A stretch of DNA of 64,000 bases from an uncultured Pseudomonadales bacterium (GCA_943788835.1 CALSRU010000003.1:1-64000), one strand, 5' to 3'. Positions 20,115 to 30,820 are shown, numbered from the stretch's first letter. A program made the numbers and translations. The notes: generated by a model not told the origin, from the sequence alone.

Positions 20115-23100
20115 ATGCATATCCGCGATCTTACTAAGTTAGTTGTTGTAGGTTTTTTGTTTTCTTTGCTGGCTGCTTGCGGCGGTGGCGGCACAAGTAG
20201 AGATTGCGCGCCTACTAATCCTAACTGTAATGATCCCGAACAAATAATTAATGTGCTGGGTGCCGATGGTCCAATGGCCAACGCCGTGGTTGAACTGTTT
20301 CGCTTGTCTGATTTTTTGGGTCAGCCGCCAAGCCCGCCAAGCTTGCTTGACGCCGACGCACGAACCGATGCCAATGGTTTGGCAACTTTAACTCTTAAAG
20401 CGGCTGACGAGGATGGCAGCAAACCTGGTGACGGACCTTTCTTGCTGCGTATCAGTTCGAATGGGGGCACTATTGATACAACTACCGGTGAGGCGCCTGC
20501 GATCACCTCGGTGAGCACGATCATTTCTGCTGCGCAATTCGCCAATCGCGCTAGTACGCGTTTTTATGCTACGCCATTTACCTCATTGGCTGTTGAGCGG
20601 GCTAAGGGTCGAGTCATAGCCGCTGGTGGTGATAGTAGTGATACTGCAGCTGTTGAGGCTGAGCTCGCTGCTGCAAGCGCTGAAGTATTGCAGGCAGTCG
20701 GCTTTGGTATGGCTACTGATATTGATATTTTTAATACGCCACCCATCATCGATGAAGGCACCGTGACGCTGGAAGAGCAGCAAGCAGTGGCAGCTTACCG
20801 TATGGCCATTGAAACTTTTGCCGAGGTGGTGGCGCAAGCGGCAAATAGTTTGGGGCAGAGCACGGACATCGTGCTCGAGGCTATAAAAATTGATATTGCT
20901 GACGGGTTAATTGGTGACTCGCCATCTACAATCGAACAAGCCGTTGTAGATGCTGTTAATACCGTTGATTCAGGATATTTAAATGGCAAGCGCCTTCCTT
21001 CTGCTGATGGCTCGGCGACTATTGAAGCCTTGCTAGAGGGCGAGTTTCCCGATGTGTCTGCACCGTTAGCAGGCGCAATTGATAGTGTGCCGGCCGCTGC
21101 CGACTTTGACGGTGATGGATTTGCTAACACCAACGATAGTGCGCCTTATGACCCTGAAGTGTCGGGTGATAGTGATAGTGATGGTGTTGATGATGCCGGC
21201 GATAATTGCTTGTCCGGCTGGAAGGTCCCCGCTGATCAGACCAACCCTGATCAGACCGATACCGATAATGATGGTACGGGTGATATTTGTGACGCCGACC
21301 AGGATGCAGATGGTGTGGATGATGGTCAGGATAACTGTTTAGGAGGTAATGACGTTTTTAATACTTATACCAACACGCCTCAGTCGATTTTTGATCCCAA
21401 TCAGGCCAATAATGATAACGATGCATTTGGCGATATTTGCGATGACGATATTGATGGCGACAATGCGCTGAATATCGACGACGACCAGCCGTTTGATCCC
21501 AGCGTTACTTCCGATAAAGATGGTGACGGTGTCGATGATGTGAGTGGTGATGGCGACAATTGTATCGATACTAGTTTTGGTGGCGCCGACACCTTTAATT
21601 TATTTGCTATTGAAGGTGTTGGAGATGACCGAGTGTTTAGTACCACTGTTGTTCAAGCGTTAGACGATCCAAATCAGGGCGATCGCGATGACAACGGAAT
21701 AGGCGATTTATGTGACAATGATGCCGACGGCGATGGCGTACTGAATGCTCAAGATTCACTGCCCTTCGATCCTAATTCAGCGGGTGATGCTGATAGCGAT
21801 GGGGTTGACGATTCTACGGATAATTGTATTGACGTTTCGTTTGGCGGCTTGCAGGAAATGAACCCTGGCGAATCATTAAGCGACCCCGATCAAACCGATA
21901 CTGATTTGGATGGATTGGGGGATATCTGCGACCTCGACAAAGATGGCGATACTATTCCCAACGACAAAGATCCGAGCGAGCTGGAGAATACGGTGAGTTA
22001 TCACTTTGATAGTTTCTTGCTGCAGCAAAGCAGTGAGGCGGGTTCCTTTAAGCTAGAGACTATCGGTGAAAGCGTCCTGCGTGATACCAATGAAGTGGTG
22101 GTTTCTGCTCCGGCTAACCAGCTGGATTTAGGTTCGGATAGCGTAAATGACAACACGTTTATTGTGAGCAGTGAATACCAAACAGCAGAAAATTCCCTGC
22201 TTTTGGCCGGTGCCGGTTTTGGCGCAGCCGTGGCGACCGAGGTTCAGCAGCCTCCTGAAGCTCGAGCGCTGGTGAATACCGATACGACTATTATTGCTAG
22301 CTACGCTGAGCCTAACCTGACTTTAGATGGTGTTGAGTTATTTCCTTGGGGTAAGTCGAGTTTTGTCGGCACGCAAGGGCTAAGTTTGCCGGTTGTAGGG
22401 GCAGGGCCGTTGGTCGCTGCAAGAAGAGATCAAGGCCTTACTACATTACTCTATACCGACGCGTCTCATGAAAATGCTGATCTAAATGGCAGTTATGGCT
22501 TTGTTGACTTGCGCATCGCTTACGATAGTGCGGTGAGTACCGCTTTGGTTGCTACACAGTCCCGTATTTACACCATGGCGTTTGATGGGGCAGGTTTGGT
22601 CACGCCAGCTAATGTGGGCGTCAATCAATTTGATGCGGTGGTTGGGCAGGGCTCTGCCGGTGACGGGTCTGTTAAATACTCCGAGCCGCAGCTAACGCCG
22701 GCAGGCTATTCAGTGTCGCTTGACGGCGCGGTAACGATAACGGGTACTGATCTCAGAGCAATGACAGATGCCGATGGTGAGTTGATTGCGGTATCGGCTG
22801 ATAACTTGCGCGGTTTTGGTGTGAAGCTGGATGTCACAGCCACGCAAGCTGATCTACTGGCGGGGTCACCTTATGCTCTGCAGGGGCTCTTCATAAACCC
22901 CGCATTAAATAGCCTTACTGCTGGCTCATTAAATAGCGCTGAGCTTAGTTTTGCTGATGTTAATGGATCAATTAAAGCCACCCTAAACTTCGGTGGCTCG
23001 TCCATCAGTACCAGTGATTACAGCGAGCCAGATACGGTCTTACCTAATGTGTCCATTGCAGCACGCAACACACAGCAATCTTCCGATGAAGTGAATCGGG

Positions 23101-23561
23101 CTGTGACGATAACGAATGGTCAGCTTGGGCGTATCGAGATGGGTAGTTATATACCGGGTGATGAAACGCCTCTGAGTGTCGAGCTGGAAGGTTTTTTTGT
23201 GAAGGGTAAAGGTTTGTTGTTGCGTTTTATCGAAACGCCGATTGCTGCCGTGGGTGGTGGGGCTGGTCCTGCGACAACCAATTTTTATTGTGGTGATCCT
23301 GCCGCGGTGGAGTTTGTGCAGCTCAACCCGAATGGTGCTCCGCCCACAGTAATCGTCCCGCAACCCACGAACAACCCAAGTTGTGGCTTTATCATCGTGG
23401 GTGATTCAGGCGCGCTGACGAAGGTCAGTGAGCGTGCGCGCAATGATGTGGGTAACGAGCAGCTCTACTCTGACATTCTGAGTGAGGCTGGAGCTTCGTT
23501 TTTTGAAGATAAAAGCGGCTTTGCTCAGGGAATTGTTTGGGGTATTCCCACCTCACCTTAA
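20115..23561 (+). CDS. Large surface lipoprotein with calcium-binding (thrombospondin type 3-like) repeats
   Basis: 1148 residues from the ATG at 20115; an ATG at 20109 abuts the AAAAGG ribosome site and is less likely. The signal peptide ends in lipobox LLAAC (Cys22), followed by a Gly-rich tether. An N-terminal domain (about 35-320) is shared with the protein at 31989: compare LGADGPMANAVVELFRL and YRMAIETFAEVVAQAA. Residues about 330-640 carry degenerate Asp-rich repeats (for example DSDSDGVDDAGDNC, DTDNDGTGDICDADQDADG) that are typical calcium sites. Cysteines in these repeats suggest disulphides. The C-terminal 500 residues are beta-rich and unrecognised. It has no sorting tail and is probably anchored in the outer membrane. 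Function unknown; an adhesin or surface-layer-like role is only a guess. Confidence 0.85.
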   Translation: MHIRDLTKLVVVGFLFSLLAACGGGGTSRDCAPTNPNCNDPEQIINVLGADGPMANAVVELFRLSDFLGQPPSPPSLLDADARTDANGLATLTLKAADEDGSKPGDGPFLLRISSNGGTIDTTTGEAPAITSVSTIISAAQFANRASTRFYATPFTSLAVERAKGRVIAAGGDSSDTAAVEAELAAASAEVLQAVGFGMATDIDIFNTPPIIDEGTVTLEEQQAVAAYRMAIETFAEVVAQAANSLGQSTDIVLEAIKIDIADGLIGDSPSTIEQAVVDAVNTVDSGYLNGKRLPSADGSATIEALLEGEFPDVSAPLAGAIDSVPAAADFDGDGFANTNDSAPYDPEVSGDSDSDGVDDAGDNCLSGWKVPADQTNPDQTDTDNDGTGDICDADQDADGVDDGQDNCLGGNDVFNTYTNTPQSIFDPNQANNDNDAFGDICDDDIDGDNALNIDDDQPFDPSVTSDKDGDGVDDVSGDGDNCIDTSFGGADTFNLFAIEGVGDDRVFSTTVVQALDDPNQGDRDDNGIGDLCDNDADGDGVLNAQDSLPFDPNSAGDADSDGVDDSTDNCIDVSFGGLQEMNPGESLSDPDQTDTDLDGLGDICDLDKDGDTIPNDKDPSELENTVSYHFDSFLLQQSSEAGSFKLETIGESVLRDTNEVVVSAPANQLDLGSDSVNDNTFIVSSEYQTAENSLLLAGAGFGAAVATEVQQPPEARALVNTDTTIIASYAEPNLTLDGVELFPWGKSSFVGTQGLSLPVVGAGPLVAARRDQGLTTLLYTDASHENADLNGSYGFVDLRIAYDSAVSTALVATQSRIYTMAFDGAGLVTPANVGVNQFDAVVGQGSAGDGSVKYSEPQLTPAGYSVSLDGAVTITGTDLRAMTDADGELIAVSADNLRGFGVKLDVTATQADLLAGSPYALQGLFINPALNSLTAGSLNSAELSFADVNGSIKATLNFGGSSISTSDYSEPDTVLPNVSIAARNTQQSSDEVNRAVTITNGQLGRIEMGSYIPGDETPLSVELEGFFVKGKGLLLRFIETPIAAVGGGAGPATTNFYCGDPAAVEFVQLNPNGAPPTVIVPQPTNNPSCGFIIVGDSGALTKVSERARNDVGNEQLYSDILSEAGASFFEDKSGFAQGIVWGIPTSP

Positions 23562-23593
23562 AGTTTGGGGGCTCGTTTAACGACTGTTATTAA

Positions 23594-23624
23594 AAGGCTC
23601 TGCATTATTGCGGAGCCTTTTTTT
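23594..23624 (+). terminator. Intrinsic terminator of the lipoprotein gene
   Basis: AAGGCTCTGC pairs with GCGGAGCCTT (one G-T wobble) around ATTATT, followed by a run of seven T. Confidence 0.9.
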
Positions 23625-23694
23625 ATAACGCGCACAGAAACTGATTAAAAAGCGAGCGATAGCTACAGAAAAGCCAATAATTACCAGAAATGGC

Positions 23695-23722
23695 TTGCCA
23701 TTAAAAGCGGTTATTGTATGAT
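23695..23722 (+). promoter_or_regulatory. Sigma70 promoter of the GGA-motif sRNA
   Basis: TTGCCA at 23695-23700, a 16-bp spacer, and TATGAT at 23717-23722. The start expected 7-8 nt downstream is G23730, which is the first base of the GGA hairpin. No clear GacA box (TGTAAG-N6-CTTACA) is visible upstream. Confidence 0.75.
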
Positions 23723-23729
23723 TTAAATC

Positions 23730-23925
23730 GTGTTCAGGAAGAACACATTGCCAGGGAGGTGTGGGCAAGCTGCCCACCAGATCCAAGGATAGGATAGGCA
23801 AGGACTGCATGTCTTCTGGCAGGAGGGGGCGCTATGCGCCCCCTCCAACTTGCCGTATAGTTACCTAAGATATATTGCTTTGACAACCAGCCGCAGTGAC
23901 GATGTCCTGCGGCTGGTTTGTTTCG
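23730..23925 (+). ncRNA. Candidate CsrA/RsmA-sequestering sRNA (CsrB/RsmZ-like)
   Basis: About 195 nt between a sigma70 promoter and an intrinsic terminator, with no coding frame. The RNA would begin with a perfect hairpin GTGTTC-AGGAA-GAACAC (23730-23746) that shows GGA in the loop, the classic CsrA/RsmA site. Five further GGA motifs follow: 23755, 23787, 23792, 23802 and 23822. The single-stranded run AAGGATAGGATAGGCAAGGA holds three of them. Two more stems follow (GTGGGCA/TGCCCAC at 23761-23777, and an 11-bp GC stem at 23822-23846). Such RNAs titrate CsrA/RsmA and so derepress its mRNA targets. Family membership is inferred from architecture. No protein partner is encoded nearby. Confidence 0.72.
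23885..23925 (+). terminator. Terminator of the GGA-motif sRNA
   Basis: AACCAGCCGCAG (23885-23896) pairs exactly with CTGCGGCTGGTT (23907-23918), followed by TGTTTCGTG. Because yhbY converges from the right, the same stem may also end yhbY transcription. Confidence 0.85.
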
Positions 23926-23942
23926 TGCTTATTGTTTAGATG

Positions 23943-24242
23943 CTACTTACTGCGCAACAAATTAGATAACTTAGGGTCGGGTTTTTTCGCTGCTCGGTAG
24001 ATTAACAGTACGCCTCCAATGGCTTGAACCAGTTCAGCATGGCTCGCTGCCAGTACTTCTGTGCGGGTAGCCGATTTATCATCTACACGCATTTTAATTT
24101 TAATTAGCTCATGGTCCTCTAGGGCGCGGTGCAGTTCGCCTAGCACCGACGCAGTAAGGCCTTTATCGCCAATAGTGAGCACTGGCTTTAAATCGTGGCC
24201 GATTTGCCTAAGGTGTCTTTTTCTATCGTTACTAAGTGTCAT
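23943..24242 (-). CDS. yhbY: CRM-domain ribosome assembly RNA-binding protein YhbY
   Basis: 99 residues forming a single CRS1-YhbY domain: LSNDRKRHLRQIGHDLKPVL, then IGDKGLTASVLGELHRALEDHELIKIKM with the GxxG-type loop, and the C-terminal VLLIYRAAKKPDPKL. It associates with pre-50S subunits. It is divergent from rlmE, as in many gammaproteobacteria. Confidence 0.96.
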   Translation of the reverse strand: MTLSNDRKRHLRQIGHDLKPVLTIGDKGLTASVLGELHRALEDHELIKIKMRVDDKSATRTEVLAASHAELVQAIGGVLLIYRAAKKPDPKLSNLLRSK

Positions 24243-24421
24243 TGTGAGAGTTTCAGCCGTAAAATCCGCTTGTGGGCAAAAGCGTTGAAGTGGGGCCCGA
24301 ATAAAAGTGTGGTTGTTGAGTCCTTCAATGTATTTGGCGGTATTTTAGCGCTATGCGGCACACGCCGCGCTTTTATATAGCGGTATTTCTTTTTGTTTAA
24401 CGGATAAGTATTTTCTCTGCG

Positions 24422-25045
24422 ATGACCAATAACAGATCAAAAGCTAGCGGTCGCTGGCTGCAAGAGCATTTTAATGATTATTATGTCAAAGAAGCCCAGC
24501 GCCAGGGCTATCGCTCACGTGCCGCATTTAAGCTGATTGAAATTAACGAAAAAGACAAGCTCATCAAAAAAGGCCATACGATCATTGACTTAGGTGCTGC
24601 TCCGGGGGGGTGGTCGCAAATTATTGGGCCAATGGTTGCGGAGCGTGGTCGACTGATTGCCACCGATATTTTGCCAATGGACAATTTAGCTGATGTAGAG
24701 TTTTTGCAGGGCGATTTTACCGAAGATGAGGTTTTTGACGCTTTGATGGCTATGTTGGCCAATGAGCGCGCAGACCTTGTTATTTCAGATATGGCCCCCA
24801 ACTTGAGTGGTAATCGGGGTGTTGATCAGCCGCGCGCTATGCATTTAGCTGAACTCGCGCTCGATTTAGCCGTCAAAGTCCTCAAGCCTGGCGGCGGTTA
24901 CGTGTGCAAGGTCTTTCAAGGCGAAGGGTTTGATCAATACATTGCCGAGATGCGTAAGTATTTTAGTAAGGTGGTTACACGCAAGCCGGCGGCTTCGCGG
25001 CCTCGCTCGCGCGAAGTGTATTTAGTAGGTAAAGGCTTCAGTTGA
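24422..25045 (+). CDS. rlmE: 23S rRNA (uridine-2'-O)-methyltransferase RlmE
   Basis: 207 residues. The sequence has the RrmJ-type SAM site [11 protein letters not shown], the catalytic Lys-Asp-Lys-Glu arrangement ([27 protein letters not shown]), and the C-terminal [19 protein letters not shown]. It methylates the 2'-O of U2552 in the A-loop of 23S rRNA. It lies ahead of ftsH, its usual partner, with a 255-bp gap that could hold an ftsH promoter. Confidence 0.98.
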   Translation: MTNNRSKASGRWLQEHFNDYYVKEAQRQGYRSRAAFKLIEINEKDKLIKKGHTIIDLGAAPGGWSQIIGPMVAERGRLIATDILPMDNLADVEFLQGDFTEDEVFDALMAMLANERADLVISDMAPNLSGNRGVDQPRAMHLAELALDLAVKVLKPGGGYVCKVFQGEGFDQYIAEMRKYFSKVVTRKPAASRPRSREVYLVGKGFS

Positions 25046-25300
25046 AGTCGATGCAAGTTAAAAGCCATATACTGTTGGCTTGGTTGGGGTTAAAGTCGGC
25101 TGCAAATAGTGATTAAGGTCAAGTTATAAGTCGCTTCTGCACTTATACTGGGTGCAGATTTATAAGCATGAGTTTTGTATTATTAACCAAATTCGGAGTC
25201 GGGCTAGTTTAGTCGACGTCGTTTTTACCTTGAGTTGAGTCTAATGTGAGCTGCATTGGCCTCGGATCGTTTATTAAAATATGTCTAAGGGGTTAGCACG

Positions 25301-27265
25301 TTGAATGATATGGTGAAAAATCTAATATTGTGGGTCATCATCGCAGTGATCTTGCTCACAGTGTTTCAAAACGTCAACAGCCCCGAGCAAACTAAGAATC
25401 TATCGTATTCGGATTTTCTTGTTGAGGTGCAGACCGACCAAGTAAGGAAAATCGAAACCGAAGGTTTGACTATCCTTGGCGAGCGCGTTGACGGCACACG
25501 ATTTAAAACGATTAGGCCTTATATGGAGGATCCGCAGCTAATTGGCGACTTGCTGGATCACAGTGTGCAAATTGAGGGGCGCGAGCCCGAGCAGCAAAGC
25601 TTGTGGCGCCAGTTGCTGGTCGCATGCTTTCCTATTCTTATTATCATCGCGGTGTTCATGTTCTTCATGCGGCAAATGCAAGGCGGTGGCGGCGGTCGCG
25701 GCGGTCCAATGGCCTTTGGAAAAAGTAAGGCGCGATTGTTAGGTGAAGACCAGATTAAAACTACCTTTGCTGATGTGGCCGGTTGCGATGAAGCCAAGGA
25801 GGAGGTGAAAGAGCTGGTTGATTTTTTGCGTGACCCCAGTAAATTTCAAAAGCTCGGTGGCCGTATTCCACGTGGTGTCCTCATGGTAGGTCAGCCCGGC
25901 ACAGGTAAAACGTTACTGGCCAAGGCCATAGCAGGTGAGGCCAAGGTGCCTTTCTTCTCTATCTCGGGTTCGGATTTTGTTGAAATGTTCGTTGGGGTTG
26001 GCGCCTCTCGCGTGCGCGATATGTTTGAGCAGGCGAAAAAACAGTCTCCGTGTATAATTTTTATTGATGAAATCGATGCGGTTGGTCGTCATCGTGGCGC
26101 AGGTCTAGGCGGCGGGCATGATGAGCGTGAACAAACACTCAACCAGCTGCTGGTTGAAATGGATGGTTTTGATGGTAACGATGGCGTCATTGTTATTGCA
26201 GCAACTAACCGACCTGATGTACTGGATCCCGCGCTGTTGCGGCCAGGGCGTTTTGACCGTCAGGTGGTGGTCGGTTTGCCCGACCTGCGGGGTCGCGAGC
26301 AGATTCTTAAAGTACACATGCGCAAAGTGCCCATTGGCGAGGATGTAAAACCGTCGGTCATCGCGCGTGGCACGCCTGGATTCTCGGGTGCAGACTTAGC
26401 CAACTTGGTCAATGAGGCGGCGTTGTTCGCCGCGCGCGCCGGCGTGCAGTTAGTGACGATGGAGCAGTTTGAATTAGCCAAAGACAAGATTATGATGGGC
26501 GCCGAGCGCAAATCAATGGTGATGTCTGACAAAGAAAAACTTAACACCGCTTTCCATGAGGCTGGTCATGCTATCGTGGGGCGATTGGTCCCTGATCATG
26601 ATCCTGTCTACAAGGTGAGTATTATCCCTCGCGGACGCGCTTTGGGTGTGACAATGTTTCTCCCTGAGGAAGATCGTTATAGCCACAGTAGGCAGCATAT
26701 CCTCAGCCAGATTTGTTCTTTATTTGGTGGTCGTATCGCCGAGGAGATTATTAACGGTAAAGACGGGGTGACCACCGGCGCATCTAACGATATCCAGCGG
26801 GCGACAGAAATGGCTCGCAATATGGTTACTAAATGGGGCTTGTCCGACAAAATGGGGCCGCTGCTTTATGAGGAAAACCAAGAGGAGGTTTTTCTGGGTA
26901 AATCGGCAGGCGCGAGCGCGAGTCATGTGTCAGCAAATACGCGCAATAGTATCGATGAAGAAGTTCGTCGTATTATTGATGAGTGCTACGCCAGAGCGGA
27001 AGACCTATTGCAAGAAAATCGCGAAAAACTTGATAGTATGGCTGATGCGCTCATGAAATACGAAACGATAGACGCTGATCAAATCGAAGATATCATGAAC
27101 GGAGTCATTCCGCGCAAGCCAGCCAACTGGGCAGACGACGATGAACCGGGCGGTGACTCAGGTATTATGAACGCTGAGAATGCTGCAAGTGATAAGCCCG
27201 ATCAATCGGGAGCATCAAAGTCTGGGAAGACGCCTCCTATCGGCGGTCCCGCCGGCGAGCACTAA
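25301..27265 (+). CDS. ftsH: ATP-dependent zinc metalloprotease FtsH
   Basis: 654 residues. The first transmembrane helix is at 8-22 ([14 protein letters not shown]), followed by a small periplasmic domain and a second helix near 108-126 ([18 protein letters not shown]). The AAA core has Walker A GQPGTGKT, Walker [12 protein letters not shown] and the second region of homology [20 protein letters not shown]. The zinc site is HEAGH. A Gly-rich linker precedes the AAA domain. It is an inner-membrane hexamer that degrades misfolded membrane proteins and regulators such as sigma32. The start codon is a TTG. Confidence 0.99.
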   Translation: MNDMVKNLILWVIIAVILLTVFQNVNSPEQTKNLSYSDFLVEVQTDQVRKIETEGLTILGERVDGTRFKTIRPYMEDPQLIGDLLDHSVQIEGREPEQQSLWRQLLVACFPILIIIAVFMFFMRQMQGGGGGRGGPMAFGKSKARLLGEDQIKTTFADVAGCDEAKEEVKELVDFLRDPSKFQKLGGRIPRGVLMVGQPGTGKTLLAKAIAGEAKVPFFSISGSDFVEMFVGVGASRVRDMFEQAKKQSPCIIFIDEIDAVGRHRGAGLGGGHDEREQTLNQLLVEMDGFDGNDGVIVIAATNRPDVLDPALLRPGRFDRQVVVGLPDLRGREQILKVHMRKVPIGEDVKPSVIARGTPGFSGADLANLVNEAALFAARAGVQLVTMEQFELAKDKIMMGAERKSMVMSDKEKLNTAFHEAGHAIVGRLVPDHDPVYKVSIIPRGRALGVTMFLPEEDRYSHSRQHILSQICSLFGGRIAEEIINGKDGVTTGASNDIQRATEMARNMVTKWGLSDKMGPLLYEENQEEVFLGKSAGASASHVSANTRNSIDEEVRRIIDECYARAEDLLQENREKLDSMADALMKYETIDADQIEDIMNGVIPRKPANWADDDEPGGDSGIMNAENAASDKPDQSGASKSGKTPPIGGPAGEH

Positions 27266-27267
27266 GT

Positions 27268-27297
27268 AAAAAGGCGGCGCACCATGGCCGCCTTTTT
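27268..27297 (+). terminator. Terminator after ftsH
   Basis: AAGGCGGC (27271-27278) pairs with GCCGCCTT (27287-27294) and is followed by TTT. It lies between ftsH and folP. Confidence 0.85.
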
Positions 27298-27349
27298 CTT
27301 ATGCAGCATATTTGTGGCTAGTTAATTCCTTCTCGCTTTGGATTGAAAT

Positions 27350-28225
27350 GTGAAGCTTAGCTCTCCTCTAGGTACGATATGGCAGATTGGTGATGAGCCC
27401 CTGGTTATGGGAGTCCTCAATGCCACGCCCGATTCTTTTTCCGATGGCGGCCGCCACTTTCGTTCATCGGCTGTGGCAACGGCAAATTCCTCCGCGCTCA
27501 ATCTTGATGTTGCCTTAGCAGCGGCCCGCGATATGGTTGCGGAAGGTGCGGTAATTATTGATGTGGGTGGCGAGTCGACACGGCCGGGCGCGCAGCCGGT
27601 CTCTGAGCAGCAGGAGCTTGATCGGGTTATACCTCTGGTTGAAAAAATAGCGGCTGAACTTGATTGTGTGATTTCCGTTGACACCAGCACTGCTGCGGTT
27701 ATGCGCGAAGCGGCTGCGGCCGGAGCGGGTTTGCTCAACGATGTGCGCAGTTTTCAGTGCGAGGGTGCGCTTGAGGTGGCTGTGGCATCTCGCTTGCCGT
27801 TGTGTCTCATGCATATGCTTGGCGAGCCGAGGACTATGCAAGCGGATCCTCAGTACCATGATGTTGTTGATGAGGTGGCAGGTTTTCTGAATCAGCGAAT
27901 TACAGCATTGTGTGCGGCCGGTGCGCGGCGCGAGCAACTCATGATTGATCCCGGCTTTGGCTTTGGAAAATTATTGCAGCACAATCTGCAATTGCTAGTT
28001 CACCTTGATCGGCTAAACTCTTTACAGTGCAAGATTCTGGTGGGAATGTCACGCAAGTCTATGATTGGTCAGGTTCTCGACAAGCCAGTGGCTGAGAGGC
28101 TGTTCGGCGGAGTTGCACTGGCGAGTATTGCCGTCATGCACGGTGCGAATGTTGTTCGCACACATGATGTGGCGGCTACTGTCGATGCGGTAAAGATGGC
28201 TTATGCTGTTAAGCGTTCCAGTTGA
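27350..28225 (+). CDS. folP: Dihydropteroate synthase
   Basis: 291 residues from a GTG start (the nearby ATG at 27348 is followed directly by a stop). Key motifs are VMGVLNATPDSFSDGG, DVGGESTRPGAQPVSEQQEL, SVDTSTAAVMREAAAAG, DPGFGFGK, LVGMSRKSMIG and the C-terminal RTHDVAAT. It joins para-aminobenzoate to hydroxymethyldihydropterin diphosphate in folate synthesis and is the sulphonamide target. The preceding step, FolK, is encoded at 55.8 kb. Confidence 0.98.
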   Translation: MKLSSPLGTIWQIGDEPLVMGVLNATPDSFSDGGRHFRSSAVATANSSALNLDVALAAARDMVAEGAVIIDVGGESTRPGAQPVSEQQELDRVIPLVEKIAAELDCVISVDTSTAAVMREAAAAGAGLLNDVRSFQCEGALEVAVASRLPLCLMHMLGEPRTMQADPQYHDVVDEVAGFLNQRITALCAAGARREQLMIDPGFGFGKLLQHNLQLLVHLDRLNSLQCKILVGMSRKSMIGQVLDKPVAERLFGGVALASIAVMHGANVVRTHDVAATVDAVKMAYAVKRSS

Positions 28226-28288
28226 TCTCTATCGTTAGAAGCGGCCAGTCAATTCAAAAAATTATTTTAAAAATGGCAAAGCAATCTT

Positions 28289-29641
28289 ATGAGCAAAAAG
28301 TATTTTGGTACAGACGGGATTCGTGGGAAAGTTGGCGAAGGCGTTATCACCCCTGAATTCATGTTAAAGCTTGGGTGGGCGGTAGGTAGAGTTTTTTCGC
28401 GGCTTGGTAGTCGCGGCAGTGATGTGCCGCGTGTGATTATTGGAAAAGATACGCGCATTTCTGGCTATATGTTTGAATCTGCTCTTGAGGCTGGTTTAGT
28501 TGCGGCTGGCGCTAATGTGTTACTAATTGGCCCTATGCCCACGCCGGCCATTGCCTATTTGACGCGAACATTTCACTGTACCGCGGGTATAGTCATTAGT
28601 GCTTCGCACAACCCTTTTTATGATAATGGCATTAAGTTTTTTTCGGCCGACGGGCAAAAATTACCTGACGATATTGAATACGCCATTGAGGCTGAGCTTG
28701 AAAAGCCTATGGAAATGGTCGAGTCATCAGCACTGGGTAAGGTGCGACGCGTTGAAGATGCTAGCGGTCGCTATATTGAGTTTTGTAAAAGTACTGTACC
28801 TACAGGCTTCACTTTGGCCGGTTTGAAAGTGGTAGTCGATTGCGCTAATGGCGCGACCTATCACGTGGCGCCAAGTGTGTTGACAGAGTTGGGCGCCGAA
28901 GTGATAACAATTGGTGCGACGCCTGATGGTTTAAATATTAATGAAGGGGTGGGTTCTACATGCCCAGAGGCACTGGCAGCTAAGGTATTGGAGTGTAAGG
29001 CTGATATTGGCGTGGCCTTTGATGGTGATGGTGATCGGGTTTTATTTGTTGACGAGCAAGGTAATGCGTTGGATGGCGACGCTATTCTTTACATTATTGC
29101 TTGCGACCGCATTCGCACGAAGGGCAGTTGCTCTGGGGTGGTTGGTACGCTGATGTCTAACTTTGGTTTTGAGCTGGCCTTGCGTGATCTAGGCGTCCCA
29201 TTTGTCAGAGCGCGCGTGGGTGACCGCTACGTAAAAGAATTGATGCGCGAACATAATTGGTTGTTAGGCGGTGAAAGTTCGGGTCATATTATTTGTTCAG
29301 ATGTAACCAGTACCGGTGACGGGGTTGTAGCGGCGCTTAAAGTATTATTCGCTGTGGTCTCCGGTGGTGAGAGCCTATCGTCGCTAGTCAGTGACATGAC
29401 AATGTTTCCGCAGGTAATGATTAATGTGCGGCGCATGCGAAGTGTTGACCTCGATGCGGATCCTGGCATTCATGCAGCTGTGCGTGAGACTGAAGATATT
29501 TTAGGCAATGAAGGTCGAGTGCTGCTGCGGCCCTCGGGCACAGAGCCGCTCATTCGAGTAATGGTTGAGGGGCGTGATCAAGCGCAAGTGCATCGGCTGG
29601 CTACTGATTTGGCGGAAAAAGTCGGTCTTTTGGTTGGATAA
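28289..29641 (+). CDS. glmM: Phosphoglucosamine mutase
   Basis: 450 residues. The N-terminus [15 protein letters not shown], the phosphoserine loop [17 protein letters not shown], the magnesium site [15 protein letters not shown], the sugar-binding LGGESSGHI and the phosphate-binding [15 protein letters not shown] are all intact. It converts glucosamine-6-phosphate to glucosamine-1-phosphate for UDP-GlcNAc and the cell wall. Confidence 0.99.
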   Translation: MSKKYFGTDGIRGKVGEGVITPEFMLKLGWAVGRVFSRLGSRGSDVPRVIIGKDTRISGYMFESALEAGLVAAGANVLLIGPMPTPAIAYLTRTFHCTAGIVISASHNPFYDNGIKFFSADGQKLPDDIEYAIEAELEKPMEMVESSALGKVRRVEDASGRYIEFCKSTVPTGFTLAGLKVVVDCANGATYHVAPSVLTELGAEVITIGATPDGLNINEGVGSTCPEALAAKVLECKADIGVAFDGDGDRVLFVDEQGNALDGDAILYIIACDRIRTKGSCSGVVGTLMSNFGFELALRDLGVPFVRARVGDRYVKELMREHNWLLGGESSGHIICSDVTSTGDGVVAALKVLFAVVSGGESLSSLVSDMTMFPQVMINVRRMRSVDLDADPGIHAAVRETEDILGNEGRVLLRPSGTEPLIRVMVEGRDQAQVHRLATDLAEKVGLLVG

Positions 29642-29917
29642 ATTATGGACGCACACAAGTTGAGCTATATGGCCTGTGAATGAGTCTAGTTAGGCGGGCA
29701 TTGAATTAGGCTTTTTTGTCTCTAGGCCGTTATCGGCAGTCATGCGCTTGTATGTTTTTGGACGCTTAGGTAAGATTGCCGCCCTTTTTGGCTGGGCCTG
29801 AATAAAGGTTGCGATTCTGGGCTTTTTTGCCACGCTTTGGTTGCTGTATGCCTGTGTATCTTTTGTGTTTTTTGCATGGGTCGTGGTTTAAATAACGGGT
29901 AGTGTGCAGGCAAACAC

Positions 29918-30658
29918 ATGCGTAAACAGATTGTGGTGGGTAACTGGAAGCTCAACGGCACGAAAGTGCTGTGCCATCAATTTGCCAGCGGTTTAGCTGG
30001 TTATATAGGTTCTGTTGAGCTGGTGATTTGTCCGCCGGCAACGCATATTGATTGCCTAGTTAGTGCTGCGAGCGCCCACAGCTCCACGGTCAGTGTGGGC
30101 GGGCAGAATGTCGCAGCGCAATCTGGTGGCGCTTATACCGGCGAAGTGTCGGCTGGTATGCTACGAGAGTTGGGCGCGTGTTACGCTATTGTGGGGCATT
30201 CTGAGCGACGGGCATTGTTTGGTGAAACGAGCGAGATAGTTGCACAAAAAGCCAGCCATTTGTTAGAGGCAGGCATTACGCCCATTATCTGTGTTGGTGA
30301 AAGTTCGTTGGTCAGAGAGGGTGGTGAGCACGCCAAATTTGTTGGCCGGCAAATCACGGAGGTGTTGTCACGGTTGGCGCCGTCGGCTGAGTCGGCTGTT
30401 ATATTGGCTTATGAGCCGATTTGGGCTGTGGGTACCGGTAATACAGCTAGTTCCGAGCAGGTGCAGAGTATGCACGCGCATATCCGATCAGTCGCCGCGC
30501 CGTTTATTAATTCGGTGGCAACGCGGGTGCTTTATGGGGGTAGCGTAACGCCCGATAACGCAGCGAATTTGTTAGCGTTACCCGATGTTGATGGCGCCCT
30601 CGTGGGCGGCGCTTCATTGGAGCTCGATAAGTTTTTGGCTGTTGCGGGCGGCTGCTAG
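29918..30658 (+). CDS. tpiA: Triosephosphate isomerase
   Basis: 246 residues. The catalytic residues lie in VGNWKLNG (Lys), AIVGHSERR (His) and LAYEPIWAVGTG (Glu), and the phosphate-binding YGGSVTPDNA follows. It interconverts dihydroxyacetone phosphate and glyceraldehyde-3-phosphate. It lies between glmM and secG, as in Pseudomonas. Confidence 0.98.
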   Translation: MRKQIVVGNWKLNGTKVLCHQFASGLAGYIGSVELVICPPATHIDCLVSAASAHSSTVSVGGQNVAAQSGGAYTGEVSAGMLRELGACYAIVGHSERRALFGETSEIVAQKASHLLEAGITPIICVGESSLVREGGEHAKFVGRQITEVLSRLAPSAESAVILAYEPIWAVGTGNTASSEQVQSMHAHIRSVAAPFINSVATRVLYGGSVTPDNAANLLALPDVDGALVGGASLELDKFLAVAGGC

Positions 30659-30820
30659 GCGTTGTTAGGGTGCGCCGATATTTAATGCGTCGCAATGCTT
30701 GCAGAAGGTTGAGGTATAAATAAGTTTTTGCCGAATGGTTAGACAGCGGGTCGGAGTTCGAGGCAGGTTGCGGCGAAATAAATAGAACAGTGAGTTAAAC
30801 AAAGCGGAAGGCATAAGTCA

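Noticed and set aside
23577-23810. Minus-strand frame of 77 codons over the sRNA region
   Set aside because: It overlaps the sRNA and the lipoprotein terminator, has no ribosome site and no family features.
29642-29917. Minus-strand ORF upstream of tpiA (29740-29961)
   Set aside because: Low-quality composition and overlap with tpiA start; no family match recognised.
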